From positions 16,759-80,758 of the forward strand of contig CAITVN010000132.1 of NCBI GenBank assembly GCA_903895855.1: a DNA stretch of 64,000 bases. The letters are read 5' to 3'. The position numbers and the translations under genes were made by a program. Source of the stretch: Oligoflexia bacterium. Its GTDB lineage: Bacteria > Bdellovibrionota > UBA1018. Below are positions 53,901-62,809 of the stretch, piece by piece (the first letter of the stretch is position 1; each line of letters opens with the position of its first letter). The notes below the pieces were generated by a model. That model saw only the letters and a program-made list of their open reading frames with translations. It made no database searches and was not told the DNA's origin.

Positions 53901-55008
53901 CTGTACCACCACTGGCCGAGTCAAAGGCGGAGCCTCTTGCTTTTTGCTCGCGCTCAATTTTTGCGCCTTGAACGAACAGAACGGCACCCGGGCCCCAACC
54001 AGAAATTTTTCCTGAGGCACTCACCTCGCCAATGTTCCAATCGTTGAGGGTTGAGTTCATCGCTTTTAAATCAAATTCAGTTTCAAGAGTCTTTTCAAGC
54101 TTCTTTAACTCACCGCTCGCCTTTCCGTTGAGTTCGATTCGGCCATAGACAGCAGGAATCGAGCTCCCAAGTTCGCTCTCGATCCATTTGATCCATGGCT
54201 CAGCATCACCCCCAACGTGATACTCTAATTTTACGGCCGGCGCACTTTGTGGAGTGCCAAATTGAAAAGGGTCACCACTCACTTCGCCCTTTAGTCCCAA
54301 GTTCATTGCCGAGTTTGAAACCTTCAAATCCTCAACGTGTATGCCTTTTGAAGAAATCACAGCATTAAGCGTAGCCAAATCGATCTTAGGCATTTTTGAT
54401 TTTGAAACTATCTCGAGATTCTTAATATTTGCCAACGTCTTGTATTCATGAATCTTCTGATTCTGCCCACGACTCAAAGAAATTTCGGATGCCTCAAAAC
54501 TGACCTGCTCAAGCGGCGCAGCTGAATCGAAGTGACAAACAACTTTAGAATCAATCGCCTCAAGGCTGTCAGTTCTAATTTTCAAAAGCTCATTCCACTG
54601 AATTGCTTTTCTGATGCCCACCTTTGGCTGGGCCTCGACAGCAACAAACGATACGTCAATCAGGGCATCGTGTAGGATTACCCGATTGACTTTGATATTG
54701 CCCGAAAGCATTTGCAGGGGTAAAAAGATAAAGTCTATTCGACTTGCCTCAACTTGGGCGGTTCCGGGTAGTCCAATAATATTTTTCTTTGCAATTTCAA
54801 CCTTAGGTTTTTCTACTGAAATTCCAGGTGGAAACATTCGAAGACTCAGCTCAGAAAACTCGAGGTTAATACCAAGCTCTTTTGGTAAGAATCGCCTTGC
54901 AACTTCTTTTACCGCGCCCGCAAAGTACCCACTCTGCAAGAATGCGATTGTCGCAGAAATCAAAATCGCTATGACCAGTAGAAAAATAAGAAACGGATGC
55001 TTTCTCAA
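50902..55008 (-). CDS. tamB: TamB-like (DUF490) translocation and assembly protein
   Basis: A 1368-residue protein with an N-terminal membrane anchor (LIFLLVIAILISATIAFLQS) followed by a very long run of beta strands typical of AsmA/TamB proteins, which bridge the periplasm as a groove for lipid transport. The C-terminal DUF490 domain has SSRIQLLGNGRLDSIKLSFS, PPMPESEILSLLTTGYTHDE and ends DSYGIDLKVQKRFK, as TamB does. The length is close to E. coli TamB. The start is a TTG at 55008 with GGAG 6 bases upstream and overlaps the TPR gene stop by 4 bases. It is followed at once by tamA. Confidence 0.9.
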   Translation of the reverse strand: MRKHPFLIFLLVIAILISATIAFLQSGYFAGAVKEVARRFLPKELGINLEFSELSLRMFPPGISVEKPKVEIAKKNIIGLPGTAQVEASRIDFIFLPLQMLSGNIKVNRVILHDALIDVSFVAVEAQPKVGIRKAIQWNELLKIRTDSLEAIDSKVVCHFDSAAPLEQVSFEASEISLSRGQNQKIHEYKTLANIKNLEIVSKSKMPKIDLATLNAVISSKGIHVEDLKVSNSAMNLGLKGEVSGDPFQFGTPQSAPAVKLEYHVGGDAEPWIKWIESELGSSIPAVYGRIELNGKASGELKKLEKTLETEFDLKAMNSTLNDWNIGEVSASGKISGWGPGAVLFVQGAKIEREQKARGSAFDSASGGTVIVKPFKMGLFDSSDIDATVSLDEAHIHWLAAPALKDVFPLDFRASGETVLHFVRADKEKKRDWSLRASLDLLVPKFVLDNQRYKTARALKKIIEASPISVKGGVLIDAQKLKFESVGLKMAGTNLEVNGKVGFDGSFDFTGTGPIQLDDLPGIAENKISGTGSLVAHIHGPKTRLLLDFDCDLKKASYLNLNFGDVRGRITLDEDPAILIFQGVNGLQHKTKFSVDGSVNLKTDQIELNADFSDGEIGDVNEIFSELTKDIWWFPRTLSGQTTGKIKVSGETDLKHLKVTGKFQGTGWDYYGEKFSEVLVSGGFNSGSYFVDQFHAVKRQGALDGVISLSAQNNLAWKLSTKNLIITDFDHLARLDIPLRGDLAVSSEGSGPLETVTSKTRVQLTRTAVRGQKIADSVVNLDSSDGRLNLKASLMAGQGLADLAYSFKPNAPSQISLKANRVDFTPLILLINPRLISDSVLEGVISGELNLKFKSGLAELGSGYFELTEYRLAKMGTEITLAAPIHENIKEGSFDLENGTFYTGRGDLSLRARGAAGEIDASLEGQVTLGLLEIFTPVVGSTTQAFDVDMKVVGKIRSPSVYGKATVQGASVRVSLFDSPFENVSGVFVLKQNVLSIQNIESSVGGGRVSAEGTIRLFADRVPSIDIGAIIAGAKVKVYPFQFLRVRGKLQIHGDELPYAIEGSVVSDSGLSTEKISDAQRQGGALQVTRFNPPSSLKNDIGVSKFLLNIDADSPGGILVKNEFFDTEVKGHVKVVNSIDTPRIVGSAEVVQGKMVFKDRVFLIQSGKLFFDNPSVINPKFALQAYTDVGSSRIQLLGNGRLDSIKLSFSSLPPMPESEILSLLTTGYTHDEVKKMRTTDSAVFDSGEAVSVVLHSTDFNRDLQNKTGFELKIDETVDTQLGTSMFRRKSDTDTVSTAPKIVIKRQLNEKVGLSLGSTVGIGNSTQREVNAEFKVSPGVSVIGVWDTLEGNENKDSYGIDLKVQKRFK

Positions 55009-55862
55009 GGCAATCTCCTAAGCCGAGACAACGTATCTCGAAATAGGGCGTCCAGAACAACTGCTTTCTCGTACCAATACTTGGCCACCGAAGAAACCCC
55101 CATCGCCTCTTGCACCCTGCCGAGCAAATAAAAAACAGAAATACTTTCATCTTCCAACAAATCGGATTGGGTCTGAAGTAGGTCGTCGAGGAGAAATTGG
55201 GCTTTGAGTGGGTCTTGAATCTCCAAATAAATTTCTGCGGCCAAACATTTTGCTTGAAAACAGTGATTGCCGTTATCGACAAAACCAGGTGAATCAGGCT
55301 GAAAAACCGTAATCAAGGGTTCTAACACCAAGAGTGCATTTTCGTATGACTGGGCTTGAATGAGGGCGATGGCCAAATCGACGCGGTCTTTCGATGAAAA
55401 AACCTGTTCAGAGGGCCAAGTTAATTTTTCTAACTTAATATTTTTATCTGAGAAATCTCTCTCTAGATCGCTTAATAGCAATTCAGGATTCAGACTGCCA
55501 AAAGTGCTGATCCAAAGTCTCTGATTTTTTTTCTGATCATTACTTTGTCGGGCTCCCACATCTAGGGCCTGATCGAGTTCAAGTTTCTGCAAAGACTCTA
55601 ACTGACTTTTGACTTGAGCGTCACCAGGAAACCCAATCAGCAAGCGATGTAAAATTTTTTTTGCTTGAATGAGCAAACCTTCATGAATCAAAATTTCGGC
55701 ATTCTTTAGCTCATCAACGAGATTGACGGCTTCAACGCGCTTGGCCTGTTTTTGTTTTTCAGGCTCTGCTACTTTTACTTCTTCATGAGCGTCCAGAAGA
55801 TCGTCACCCAAATCTACGCGGGTTCTTTCTTCTGGCAACCCTCCTGGTTTACCAGTAGTCAT
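55005..55862 (-). CDS. TPR-like hypothetical protein
   Basis: A 285-residue protein made mostly of helices with tetratricopeptide-like character (AEILIHEGLLIQAKKILHRLLIGFPGDAQVKSQLESLQKL and ALIQAQSYENALLVLEPLI, then AAEIYLEIQDPLKAQFLLDDLL and VFYLLGRVQEAMGVSSVAKYWYEKAV). The N-terminal 40 residues are polar. No signal peptide is seen, so it probably acts in the cytoplasm, possibly as a scaffold. The ATG at 55862 lies 10 bases after the accC stop; a longer open frame reaches into accC and is rejected. It overlaps tamB by 4 bases. Confidence 0.75.
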   Translation of the reverse strand: MTTGKPGGLPEERTRVDLGDDLLDAHEEVKVAEPEKQKQAKRVEAVNLVDELKNAEILIHEGLLIQAKKILHRLLIGFPGDAQVKSQLESLQKLELDQALDVGARQSNDQKKNQRLWISTFGSLNPELLLSDLERDFSDKNIKLEKLTWPSEQVFSSKDRVDLAIALIQAQSYENALLVLEPLITVFQPDSPGFVDNGNHCFQAKCLAAEIYLEIQDPLKAQFLLDDLLQTQSDLLEDESISVFYLLGRVQEAMGVSSVAKYWYEKAVVLDALFRDTLSRLRRLP

Positions 55863-55872
55863 ATATTGAATT

Positions 55873-57231
55873 TTACTCGTATTTTGGTAAGAACTCTTCC
55901 AAAAAATGGGTGTCGTAATCTGAGTCTCGAAACTTCTTACTAGCGAGAATTTTCCTATGAAAGGGAATATTAGTCTTGATTCCATCAACCACAAATTCGT
56001 CAAGTGCTTGGCGCATCTTAGCGATCGCCTCTAAACGAGTGGGGGCATGCACAATCAACTTGGCGATCATTGAATCGTAAAACGGCACCACTTTGTATTG
56101 ATCATAAACAAAAGAGTCGACTCGAACGCCAAAACCACCCGGAACATGCATCGCTGTGATTTTGCCAGGCGAGGGAGTAAATCGCTCGGGGTCTTCTGCA
56201 TTGATTCGACACTCGATAGCATGCGTGAGAATTTTGACATCAGACTGCTTGAAAGTGATTTTCTTACCGGCCGCAATCTTAATTTGCTCTTTCACCAAGT
56301 CAATTCCAGTCACCATTTCGGTCACAGGATGTTCAACTTGAATTCGAGTATTCATCTCCATGAAATAGAAATTTTTGTTCTCATCGACAAGAAATTCGAC
56401 GGTTCCGGCATTGACGTAGTTCACGGCCTCACAAAGCGTGAGTGCCGCACTGCCCATTTTCTCGCGAAGCGCCGCCGTCAACATTGGACTCGGACATTCT
56501 TCTAAAAGTTTCTGGTGTCTGCGCTGAATCGTACAGTCCCTTTCACCCAAGAAAATTCGATTCCCAAACGCATCACACAGAACCTGAATTTCTACGTGCC
56601 GAGGGTGTTCGCAATATTTTTCGACATACATGGCAGCATTACCGAATGCCGCTTTCGCTTCTTCTGACACCCTTGGAAATGCCGTGCGTAGCTGTGCTGG
56701 CGAATAGACTACGTGAATGCCGCGCCCCCCGCCGCCCGCGGCAGCCTTAAGAATCACCGGATAGCCAATTTTCAGAGCTTCTTCAACCGCGACATCGACA
56801 TCAGGACAGGCATCAACGGTTCCGGGCAGAAGCGGAATGCCAGCTTGTTTCGCAATTTGGCGGGCGCGCGTTTTCTCACCCATGGCCTCAATGTTCGCCG
56901 AGGTTGGGCCAATAAAAGTGATCTTGCACTCACCACAAAGCCGCGCAAACTCAGCATTTTCAGACAAAAAACCGTAACCTGGATGAATAGCGTCTGCGCC
57001 AGTAATATCGGCGGCAGAAAGAAGTGAAGCAATATTGAGATAACTCAGCCTTGATTGAGGAGGACCAATACAAACCGCTTCATCGGCTAACTTCACGTGC
57101 AACGAATGTTCATCAGCGGTTGAATAAACAGCCACCGTAGAAATGCCAAGTTCACGACAAGCTCTAATCACTCGAAGGGCAATTTCACCGCGATTTGCGA
57201 TTAACACTTTTCGAAAAAGTGGCGCTCCCAT
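55873..57231 (-). CDS. accC: Biotin carboxylase subunit of acetyl-CoA carboxylase
   Basis: A 452-residue ATP-grasp enzyme that carboxylates the biotin on AccB with bicarbonate and ATP, the first half of malonyl-CoA synthesis. Blocks: [42 protein letters not shown], the glycine-rich [34 protein letters not shown] and [15 protein letters not shown] with the catalytic residues. The start overlaps the accB stop by one base (TAATG-type), so translation is coupled to give balanced subunits. It is near the usual 449 residues. Confidence 0.97.
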   Translation of the reverse strand: MGAPLFRKVLIANRGEIALRVIRACRELGISTVAVYSTADEHSLHVKLADEAVCIGPPQSRLSYLNIASLLSAADITGADAIHPGYGFLSENAEFARLCGECKITFIGPTSANIEAMGEKTRARQIAKQAGIPLLPGTVDACPDVDVAVEEALKIGYPVILKAAAGGGGRGIHVVYSPAQLRTAFPRVSEEAKAAFGNAAMYVEKYCEHPRHVEIQVLCDAFGNRIFLGERDCTIQRRHQKLLEECPSPMLTAALREKMGSAALTLCEAVNYVNAGTVEFLVDENKNFYFMEMNTRIQVEHPVTEMVTGIDLVKEQIKIAAGKKITFKQSDVKILTHAIECRINAEDPERFTPSPGKITAMHVPGGFGVRVDSFVYDQYKVVPFYDSMIAKLIVHAPTRLEAIAKMRQALDEFVVDGIKTNIPFHRKILASKKFRDSDYDTHFLEEFLPKYE

Positions 57232-57800
57232 TAGACCTCAACTAAGAAAAGAGGTTCACCAAACTCAACAGGCTGTCCATTTTCGGCAAGAACTGAAACA
57301 ATTCTTCCGCTCATTTCACTTTCGATTTCGTTCATGAGTTTCATCGCCTCAATGATACACAGAACTTCGCCCTTCTTGATCGACTGACCTTCAGTGACAT
57401 AAGGATCGGCATTTGGCGCGCCTGAGCGATAAAATGTACCAACAAACGGAGAAAGCACTTGCTTGTGATTACCCTGAACAGCCTTAAGGCCGGATTCAGC
57501 CAACTTAGGGCCGCCCGGAAGCTCGACTGAGGTCACGGCTGAAAATAAGGCATTTTCACCCCTCACTTCACTCGTTTGTTGAACGACTGGCGAATAGCCG
57601 GCGGTAGGCTTCATGGCATTTTGAGTTTTCAAACGAACGGCTGCCGAATCGTCTTCCCATTCAAACTCACAAACATCGTGTTTTTTGAGCAACTCAAGCA
57701 AATTACCCAGCGAAACCAAATCTGGGCCGACCTTCTGAAGGCTAGGACTTGTTTTTTGCTGAATAGGCGATTGAGATTTGGGCTTACTTTTTTTTGCCAC
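57231..57800 (-). CDS. accB: Biotin carboxyl carrier protein of acetyl-CoA carboxylase
   Basis: A 189-residue carrier, a bit longer than E. coli AccB (156). The C-terminal biotinyl domain has [21 protein letters not shown], and the biotin lysine is Lys154 in [15 protein letters not shown] basic and Pro/Ser-rich N-terminus and linker give the extra length. The start is a GTG at 57800 with a purine-rich AGGGGG site upstream. It is 19 bases after efp and overlaps accC by one base. Confidence 0.96.
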   Translation of the reverse strand: MAKKSKPKSQSPIQQKTSPSLQKVGPDLVSLGNLLELLKKHDVCEFEWEDDSAAVRLKTQNAMKPTAGYSPVVQQTSEVRGENALFSAVTSVELPGGPKLAESGLKAVQGNHKQVLSPFVGTFYRSGAPNADPYVTEGQSIKKGEVLCIIEAMKLMNEIESEMSGRIVSVLAENGQPVEFGEPLFLVEV

Positions 57801-57819
57801 CTTTAAACAGCCCCCTAAT

Positions 57820-58389
57820 TTATTTGTTCACTTTTTCAGAGTAAGATTTGTCACGAGTATCAACCTTGATCACATCGCCCTCTTTGATGTGATACGGCAC
57901 CTGAATCATCGCGCCAGTCTCAAGCTTTGCAGGCTTAGTTCCAGCGGTGACCGTGTCATTCTTCGAAACTGAGTCAGTTTCAATAACCTTCAAAGCAACA
58001 AAAGTTGGAAGCTCGATACCGATGGGTCTATCGTTATAATTCATGACTTTGATGATTAAGTTTTCTTGAAGAAAATCTTTATCAGTTCCTAGCAACGTCT
58101 CTTGAAGACACATTTGGTCGTAAGTAACCTGGTTCATGAAGTGAAAACCTTCAGCATCTCGATAGAGAAACTGCATTTCCATTTCTTCCATGTTAGCCTG
58201 CTCAAACTTGTCGCCCGAAGTGATGGTACGCTCAAGCATGTTCTGATTGAGCATATTTCTCACACGTGTTCTCGTGAAAGCACGCCCCTTACCGGGGCTA
58301 ACATGTTGAAAATCAACGATTTCGTAAGGAATTCCTTCGATTTCGATCTTTAAACCTTTTCTAAACTGATTCGTCGCAACCATGCTCAT
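57820..58389 (-). CDS. efp: Translation elongation factor P
   Basis: A 189-residue EF-P that rescues ribosomes stalled at proline runs. The modified loop is VSPGKGRAF, with the lysine at about residue 34, so a lysine-type modification (as with EpmA) is possible. The three OB/KOW domains are complete: [39 protein letters not shown], and [23 protein letters not shown] at the end. The start is ATG at 58389 or 58383, with no ribosome binding site visible. The Pro-rich PilQ, PilO and TonB-like linkers in nearby genes may depend on it. Confidence 0.96.
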   Translation of the reverse strand: MSMVATNQFRKGLKIEIEGIPYEIVDFQHVSPGKGRAFTRTRVRNMLNQNMLERTITSGDKFEQANMEEMEMQFLYRDAEGFHFMNQVTYDQMCLQETLLGTDKDFLQENLIIKVMNYNDRPIGIELPTFVALKVIETDSVSKNDTVTAGTKPAKLETGAMIQVPYHIKEGDVIKVDTRDKSYSEKVNK

Positions 58390-58451
58390 ATTGAGTTGTG
58401 GTTAACACCTATGAAGAGATTGCGTCAACTTTTAAAGGCACACTGCCTGCG

Positions 58452-59111
58452 CTAACCGTGCAAAATTCTATATCGCTCAACTTTTTGAAGCATGCGTTGC
58501 AGCCTCTCAATTCGGTTTACCCAAGCTTTTCGCTTTAACTCAGGATCATGGTGCAAAACCTGGCCTATTGGGCGAACAGTGAATTCTTGCGCATTCGACT
58601 GTGTTTCTGCGATTTCACTCGGTTCTTTGTTCGAATCTGTTCGCGGCGGCTCTCTATTCTGATGATTGAGAACTAACCGCCCCTGCTCATAAGCTTGGGT
58701 TTCGAGTTCATGAACCAATTGTGCGGTCTCTGCGTCACCCGGACTAAAATAGAGCAACATTTTGTAACAATTGAGTGCCTCTGGTAACGCACCTTGAATG
58801 AGGTAACTTTCGGCCAACAATCTCTCGGCGACCAAATTGTCAGGAGCATCTTCAACGACTGCGGCAAGCAAGTCGATCACCTCTTGATAACTGCGCTTAT
58901 CAAAAAGTGCTCTGGCCAGTGCTACTTTACCGCCGATAAACGAGGGGTGCACGCGAAGGCCCTCTTTCGCAATCTCGATAGCCTCGTCAGGAAGCCCCGC
59001 CTTTCGATAGGCTTCAGCGAGAGGGGCAAAAACTCGCGACGTAGGATCTTCTTGGTACTTGCGCAAGTACTCGTAAATCGCCGGCGAGAATGAGGGTTTC
59101 ACTTTACGCAT
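58452..59111 (-). CDS. TPR protein between pilQ and efp
   Basis: A 219-residue helical protein with tetratricopeptide repeats: SRVFAPLAEAYRKAGLPDEAIEIAKEGLRVHP, VALARALFDKRSYQEVIDLLAAVVEDAP and ERLLAESYLIQGALPEALNCYKMLLYFSPG. A polar C-terminal part of about 70 residues follows. There is no signal peptide. Its place right after pilQ suggests a role near the pilus secretin, but TPR folds occur in many contexts. The ATG at 59111, 10 bases after the pilQ stop, is preferred; an ATG at 59150 would overlap pilQ by 29 bases. Confidence 0.78.
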   Translation of the reverse strand: MRKVKPSFSPAIYEYLRKYQEDPTSRVFAPLAEAYRKAGLPDEAIEIAKEGLRVHPSFIGGKVALARALFDKRSYQEVIDLLAAVVEDAPDNLVAERLLAESYLIQGALPEALNCYKMLLYFSPGDAETAQLVHELETQAYEQGRLVLNHQNREPPRTDSNKEPSEIAETQSNAQEFTVRPIGQVLHHDPELKRKAWVNRIERLQRMLQKVERYRILHG

Positions 59112-59121
59112 AGGTTGACGT

Positions 59122-61086
59122 TTACCCGCCGATTCCGGATTCGCGTTCATTCAATATCTTAGGTGTAATAAAAATAAAGAGCTCAGCTCTTGTCGTCTTA
59201 CTACTCTCACCACCGAACAGCCAGCCAATCAGCGGAATATTTCTCAAAATGGGCACCCCGTGCGATTGTGTGTCTTGAGCCATTTTGTAAATGCCTCCCA
59301 CCACCAAGGTTGATCCATTCTCAACATTCACGTTGGTCTTAATTGATTTTTCAGCGACGCCCTTGTCACCAGTACCTGTTTCGGCCGGCTCAGAAGCTGA
59401 GATGTCGAGTTCGAGCCGAATATTGCCATCGTTGATCACCTGCGGCTTAACCGAGAGTTGCAATTTGGCTGATTCATTTTTAAATCCACCGCCTTCGGTC
59501 GCACTGCCAGGCGATCTGACAGTAACCGGAATACTCGAAAGTAAACTTCCTTGCTCGCCATTTAACACCGCGATTTTCGGACTTTGAATGGTCTTCGTTT
59601 GGCCTTCATTTTCGGTGAGGGCAAGTAGCGCCGTGAGGCGCAAGCCGCCAAATATTGACAATGTCGGTGACAAACCAAAAACGGTGTTACCCGGACCCGA
59701 GGGCGCTTTGCCGAGTAACCCACTAGCGTCACTACCGACACCCATCGCATCGACCGAGGTGCTTGAATTGAATCTCGCCAGTGCCGGGACAGCACCTGGC
59801 TTACTAGGGTCATGACTCATCTGTAACGCCCCTTCGAGGGCTCTTGAAAAACTCTCTGTCGCCTCGACTACCTTCGCTTCGATCAGCACCTGGGGGGTTT
59901 GCACATCGAGAATTTCGATCATCTTTTTCATTTTTTCTACATTTTCAATCGTCTCTTGCACGATCAAACTATTGGTTCGCTTATCAATCTGAATGGGGCC
60001 ACCCTTGCCACCGCTGCTACCCCCACCACCACCGCCGCTACCTAACGTCGAAGTCATTGAGCCCAAAATGGTAATGAGGTCGTCAGTTTTGGCGTAACTG
60101 ATCGGAAATATTTTCGTCACCTTTGGTGCGGCTTGTTCTGCGGCTTGTTTAGCCTGAAATTCTGACTGTTTCTCGCTCGCAAGACTTGAGAGCGTGACAA
60201 TGCGAAGCAGATTATTATTGCGTTCGGCGCCGAGTTTCTTGGTGTGTAGCACGACATCGAGGGCTTGATCCCAAGGCACTTCAACTAATGACAACGTAAT
60301 TTTGCCCGAGACATCTTCACCTAAGACAATATTGAATCCGCTGGCTTCGCCAATCAAACGAAGCACATCGCCCACCTCAGCATCTTTCACCTGAATAGTG
60401 ATCGGAGTTCCATTAAATACTTTGGTTTGTCGATTTTCGACAAATGCCCCTAGGCTATCTTTTTCATTGGTTCCCGAACTAAGAGGGGTTTGCCCCGAGG
60501 CGGCTTGATCAGGCGCCCCAGGAGGAGTCGCCGCTGCGGGCGTCGCTGACAACGGATCGGTGCCCCCAGCCGGTGGAGTTGCCGATGAAGTCGCAGGAGC
60601 TACCGCAGCCGCCGGGTCGGGCGTCGCTGGCGCTGCCGGCGGAGCGGCTGAATTGTCTGGCGCAGCTCCTTGCGGAATTCGAATTTCAAGAACATTGCCC
60701 GATTCTTTCATGGCAACCGCTGCCATCTCAGTCATTTGCACAACGACCCGAACCGTGTCATTAGAGCCTTTTACCTGATACGGAGAAATGAGTTTCACCC
60801 GACCCGGAAATGATGACGTGTCGATTTTTCTCGCAGCCCCCGGAGAGAGTTTCGCCCCCTTCAATTCAAAGACGACTTGCTTATCAGTTGCGTTCTCTTC
60901 TTTCGAAACGCTAAGCGCACTGTCACCAATCACGCGAATCAAACTCTCACCATTCTCAGACCTGAATTGAACGGGTGATATTTTGGTCGAAGCCAAGAGG
61001 GTGTTACTAGCCAAAAAGACCCCCATACCGCTGCACACGAGAGTCGCAGCTGACCTCTGAATCAATTTCTTTCTCTCAGTTTTCAT
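59122..61086 (-). CDS. pilQ: Type IV pilus secretin PilQ
   Basis: A 654-residue outer-membrane secretin through which type IV pili pass. After a signal peptide comes an AMIN domain (VVFELKGAKLSPGAARKIDTS), a long Ala/Pro-rich linker (about 140-200), and then the N0/STN and N1 domains (TITIQVKDAEVGDVLRLIG, PISYAKTDDLITILGSM). A glycine run lies in the N1 domain. The secretin core ends TTRAELFIFITPKILNE, with EGGGFKNESAKLQLSVKPQVINDG ahead of it. The ATG at 61086 has GGAAGGTG upstream. It lies in the normal pilM-N-O-P-Q order. Confidence 0.95.
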   Translation of the reverse strand: MKTERKKLIQRSAATLVCSGMGVFLASNTLLASTKISPVQFRSENGESLIRVIGDSALSVSKEENATDKQVVFELKGAKLSPGAARKIDTSSFPGRVKLISPYQVKGSNDTVRVVVQMTEMAAVAMKESGNVLEIRIPQGAAPDNSAAPPAAPATPDPAAAVAPATSSATPPAGGTDPLSATPAAATPPGAPDQAASGQTPLSSGTNEKDSLGAFVENRQTKVFNGTPITIQVKDAEVGDVLRLIGEASGFNIVLGEDVSGKITLSLVEVPWDQALDVVLHTKKLGAERNNNLLRIVTLSSLASEKQSEFQAKQAAEQAAPKVTKIFPISYAKTDDLITILGSMTSTLGSGGGGGGSSGGKGGPIQIDKRTNSLIVQETIENVEKMKKMIEILDVQTPQVLIEAKVVEATESFSRALEGALQMSHDPSKPGAVPALARFNSSTSVDAMGVGSDASGLLGKAPSGPGNTVFGLSPTLSIFGGLRLTALLALTENEGQTKTIQSPKIAVLNGEQGSLLSSIPVTVRSPGSATEGGGFKNESAKLQLSVKPQVINDGNIRLELDISASEPAETGTGDKGVAEKSIKTNVNVENGSTLVVGGIYKMAQDTQSHGVPILRNIPLIGWLFGGESSKTTRAELFIFITPKILNERESGIGG

Positions 61087-61114
61087 GTTCACCTTCCCTG
61101 GTTAAACGAAATCT

Positions 61115-61525
61115 TTACTTCACAATTCTAATTTCAAAATCTACGTCTTCTTCTTGACCCAAGACGTTAATGATGCGCTCACGCACATAAACGACTTGAG
61201 GGGTAATTTTTCGAACAATGCCTTTTCTCTGACCGACCTTAGTGTTTTCGGCGACAAAATGCGTCTTACCCTTCGGATCAACGATCATCGCCTTGATCTT
61301 CTTCGGCCCAGTGGCCACGCCGACTAATTTAAACTGATCAATCGGAAACAACTCTAACTCGGTTCTCGTGTCGCCGGCCATGAGCACTTCGGCTGGACTC
61401 TTGAACGGATCTCGAAGTTTCAATAGTTCGGTTGCCGGTGAAGTGCCCAGTTCAGTGATCGGAACTCCGGCCCCCTGAGCAACGACAGGCAAAGCGCACA
61501 GTAAAATCATGAGCAATCGCTTCAT
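61115..61525 (-). CDS. pilP: Type IV pilus lipoprotein-like PilP
   Basis: A 136-residue periplasmic protein that links the PilNO complex to the PilQ secretin. A signal peptide (LMILLCALPVVAQG) is followed by LRDPFKSPAEV and the HR-type beta domain LFPIDQFKLVGVATGPKKIKAMIVDPKGK, VRKITPQVVYVRERIINVLGQEEDVDF. No lipobox cysteine is seen at the cleavage site, so unlike many PilP it may not be lipidated. It overlaps pilO by 4 bases and precedes pilQ by 28 bases. Confidence 0.88.
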   Translation of the reverse strand: MKRLLMILLCALPVVAQGAGVPITELGTSPATELLKLRDPFKSPAEVLMAGDTRTELELFPIDQFKLVGVATGPKKIKAMIVDPKGKTHFVAENTKVGQRKGIVRKITPQVVYVRERIINVLGQEEDVDFEIRIVK

Positions 61526-62178
61526 GACGACCCCCCCGGTTTAGGCGCAGGGACTGCAGGGGCCTGCGGGGGTGGTGTCTTGCCCAAGAGATCGGCTGCC
61601 GACAGTTCATAATTGTAGGTCTTCACTTCTACGATTCCTTCTAGTTCGACATAGCGAGAAGATGAAGCTGCGATCGGCTTTAGTTTAAAATTGTCAACCC
61701 GAATGACCCTTTGCACGCTGGCCAATCGTTCAAAGAGCACCAAAAGCTGCACATAGACCCCACGAAAGTTGAGATTGTATGTATGTTCTGTATAAAAATC
61801 TTGCTTCTTTGACCCCGAACGATCAAACGAAATGACATTGAGGCCGACTTTTTTGGCTTCGGTCAGCACCGTGTTCATGAACTCAGCGTTGTCGACAGTC
61901 TCAGACATGCCGGCTTTCATTTCGGTGAGCTTCTTATTCATCTCGCTCAACTGAGCCTTGCGTGACTCGAGTGACTGTCGAAAATTTTCAGCGTCTTTTG
62001 CTTTGGCCTTGGCTTTTTCAATTTCTTGTTTGGTCGTCTCGATTTGGGCTTTTTTTACGTTAAAATCTGATTCAGCAGAATAAGTGAACTGATAGTATTC
62101 ATAGCCAAAATAGCCAACCACTCCAACCGCCACGAGGCCAAAAGGAATTTTCTTCAACCCATCAGTCAATGCACTCAC
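61522..62178 (-). CDS. pilO: Type IV pilus inner-membrane protein PilO
   Basis: A 218-residue bitopic protein. One N-terminal membrane segment (GLVAVGVVGYFGYEYYQF) is followed by a coiled coil (KKAQIETTKQEIEKAKAKAKDAENFRQSLESRKAQLSEM in part) and a ferredoxin-like periplasmic domain that pairs with PilN. The C-terminal tail is Pro/Ala-rich. It forms the alignment complex PilMNOP beneath the secretin. It overlaps pilN and pilP by 4 bases each. Confidence 0.9.
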   Translation of the reverse strand: MSALTDGLKKIPFGLVAVGVVGYFGYEYYQFTYSAESDFNVKKAQIETTKQEIEKAKAKAKDAENFRQSLESRKAQLSEMNKKLTEMKAGMSETVDNAEFMNTVLTEAKKVGLNVISFDRSGSKKQDFYTEHTYNLNFRGVYVQLLVLFERLASVQRVIRVDNFKLKPIAASSSRYVELEGIVEVKTYNYELSAADLLGKTPPPQAPAVPAPKPGGSS

Positions 62179-62807
62179 TTGAGCACCTCCCGACGTTTGG
62201 CCGTTAGTTTAAATGCCGCAATGTCAGAGCCATCTTTCGCCTTTGAATTTTGTGTTTTTGCGTCGGCTTCTTTGAAATAAACCGAGTCATTGAGTTGTTT
62301 CATGAAATCAGTTACCTGACTAAAATTTTTGGCCTGCCCCTCAAATGAGGCCTCGGCTTGCTCAAGAATGAGGGCCGTCAGCCAAACCTGTTCAGGAATG
62401 ACCCCCGATAGATATTTTAAGAATTTGGGCGGATTCTGTCGACCGGCAATGAGCTTCTCAACGGTTTCAAGTTTGATTTTAATCAGCGCTTCATCTTTCT
62501 CAAGCTGAGCTTTGTCGGCTTCATAGCCCTTCATTCGGGCGATTTCAGATTCAAATTTCTTTTTTTCGGTAGTCAGTTTTTCAACTGCGGCATCGACCTT
62601 GGCAATTTCTTGGGTCTTATAATCACCCAAGAAATAGTCGCAAGCAAAGTACAGAACGACCGTAACCAGTAAGCTCTTGATCGGCAGAGCTTGCATGTTG
62701 AGATTGAGGTCTGCTTTGAAGAGGCTTGAACCGCCTGACTTGCTGGGTGACTTCGCCGCCCCAGGTACGGCAACCGTTTTTCGAGTGGCGAGATTGATTT
62801 TGATCAT
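62175..62807 (-). CDS. pilN: Type IV pilus inner-membrane protein PilN
   Basis: A 210-residue protein of the alignment complex. The N-terminus MIKINLATRK is the conserved PilN tail that docks into PilM. It has a longer basic, Ser-rich linker than usual, then a membrane segment (IKSLLVTVVLYFACDYFLG), a coiled coil (EKLTTEKKKFESEIARMKG) and a periplasmic domain (YLSGVIPEQVWLTALILEQ, EGQAKNFSQVTDFMKQLNDS). It follows pilM by 2 bases and overlaps pilO by 4. Confidence 0.92.
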   Translation of the reverse strand: MIKINLATRKTVAVPGAAKSPSKSGGSSLFKADLNLNMQALPIKSLLVTVVLYFACDYFLGDYKTQEIAKVDAAVEKLTTEKKKFESEIARMKGYEADKAQLEKDEALIKIKLETVEKLIAGRQNPPKFLKYLSGVIPEQVWLTALILEQAEASFEGQAKNFSQVTDFMKQLNDSVYFKEADAKTQNSKAKDGSDIAAFKLTAKRREVLK

Positions 62808-62809
62808 CG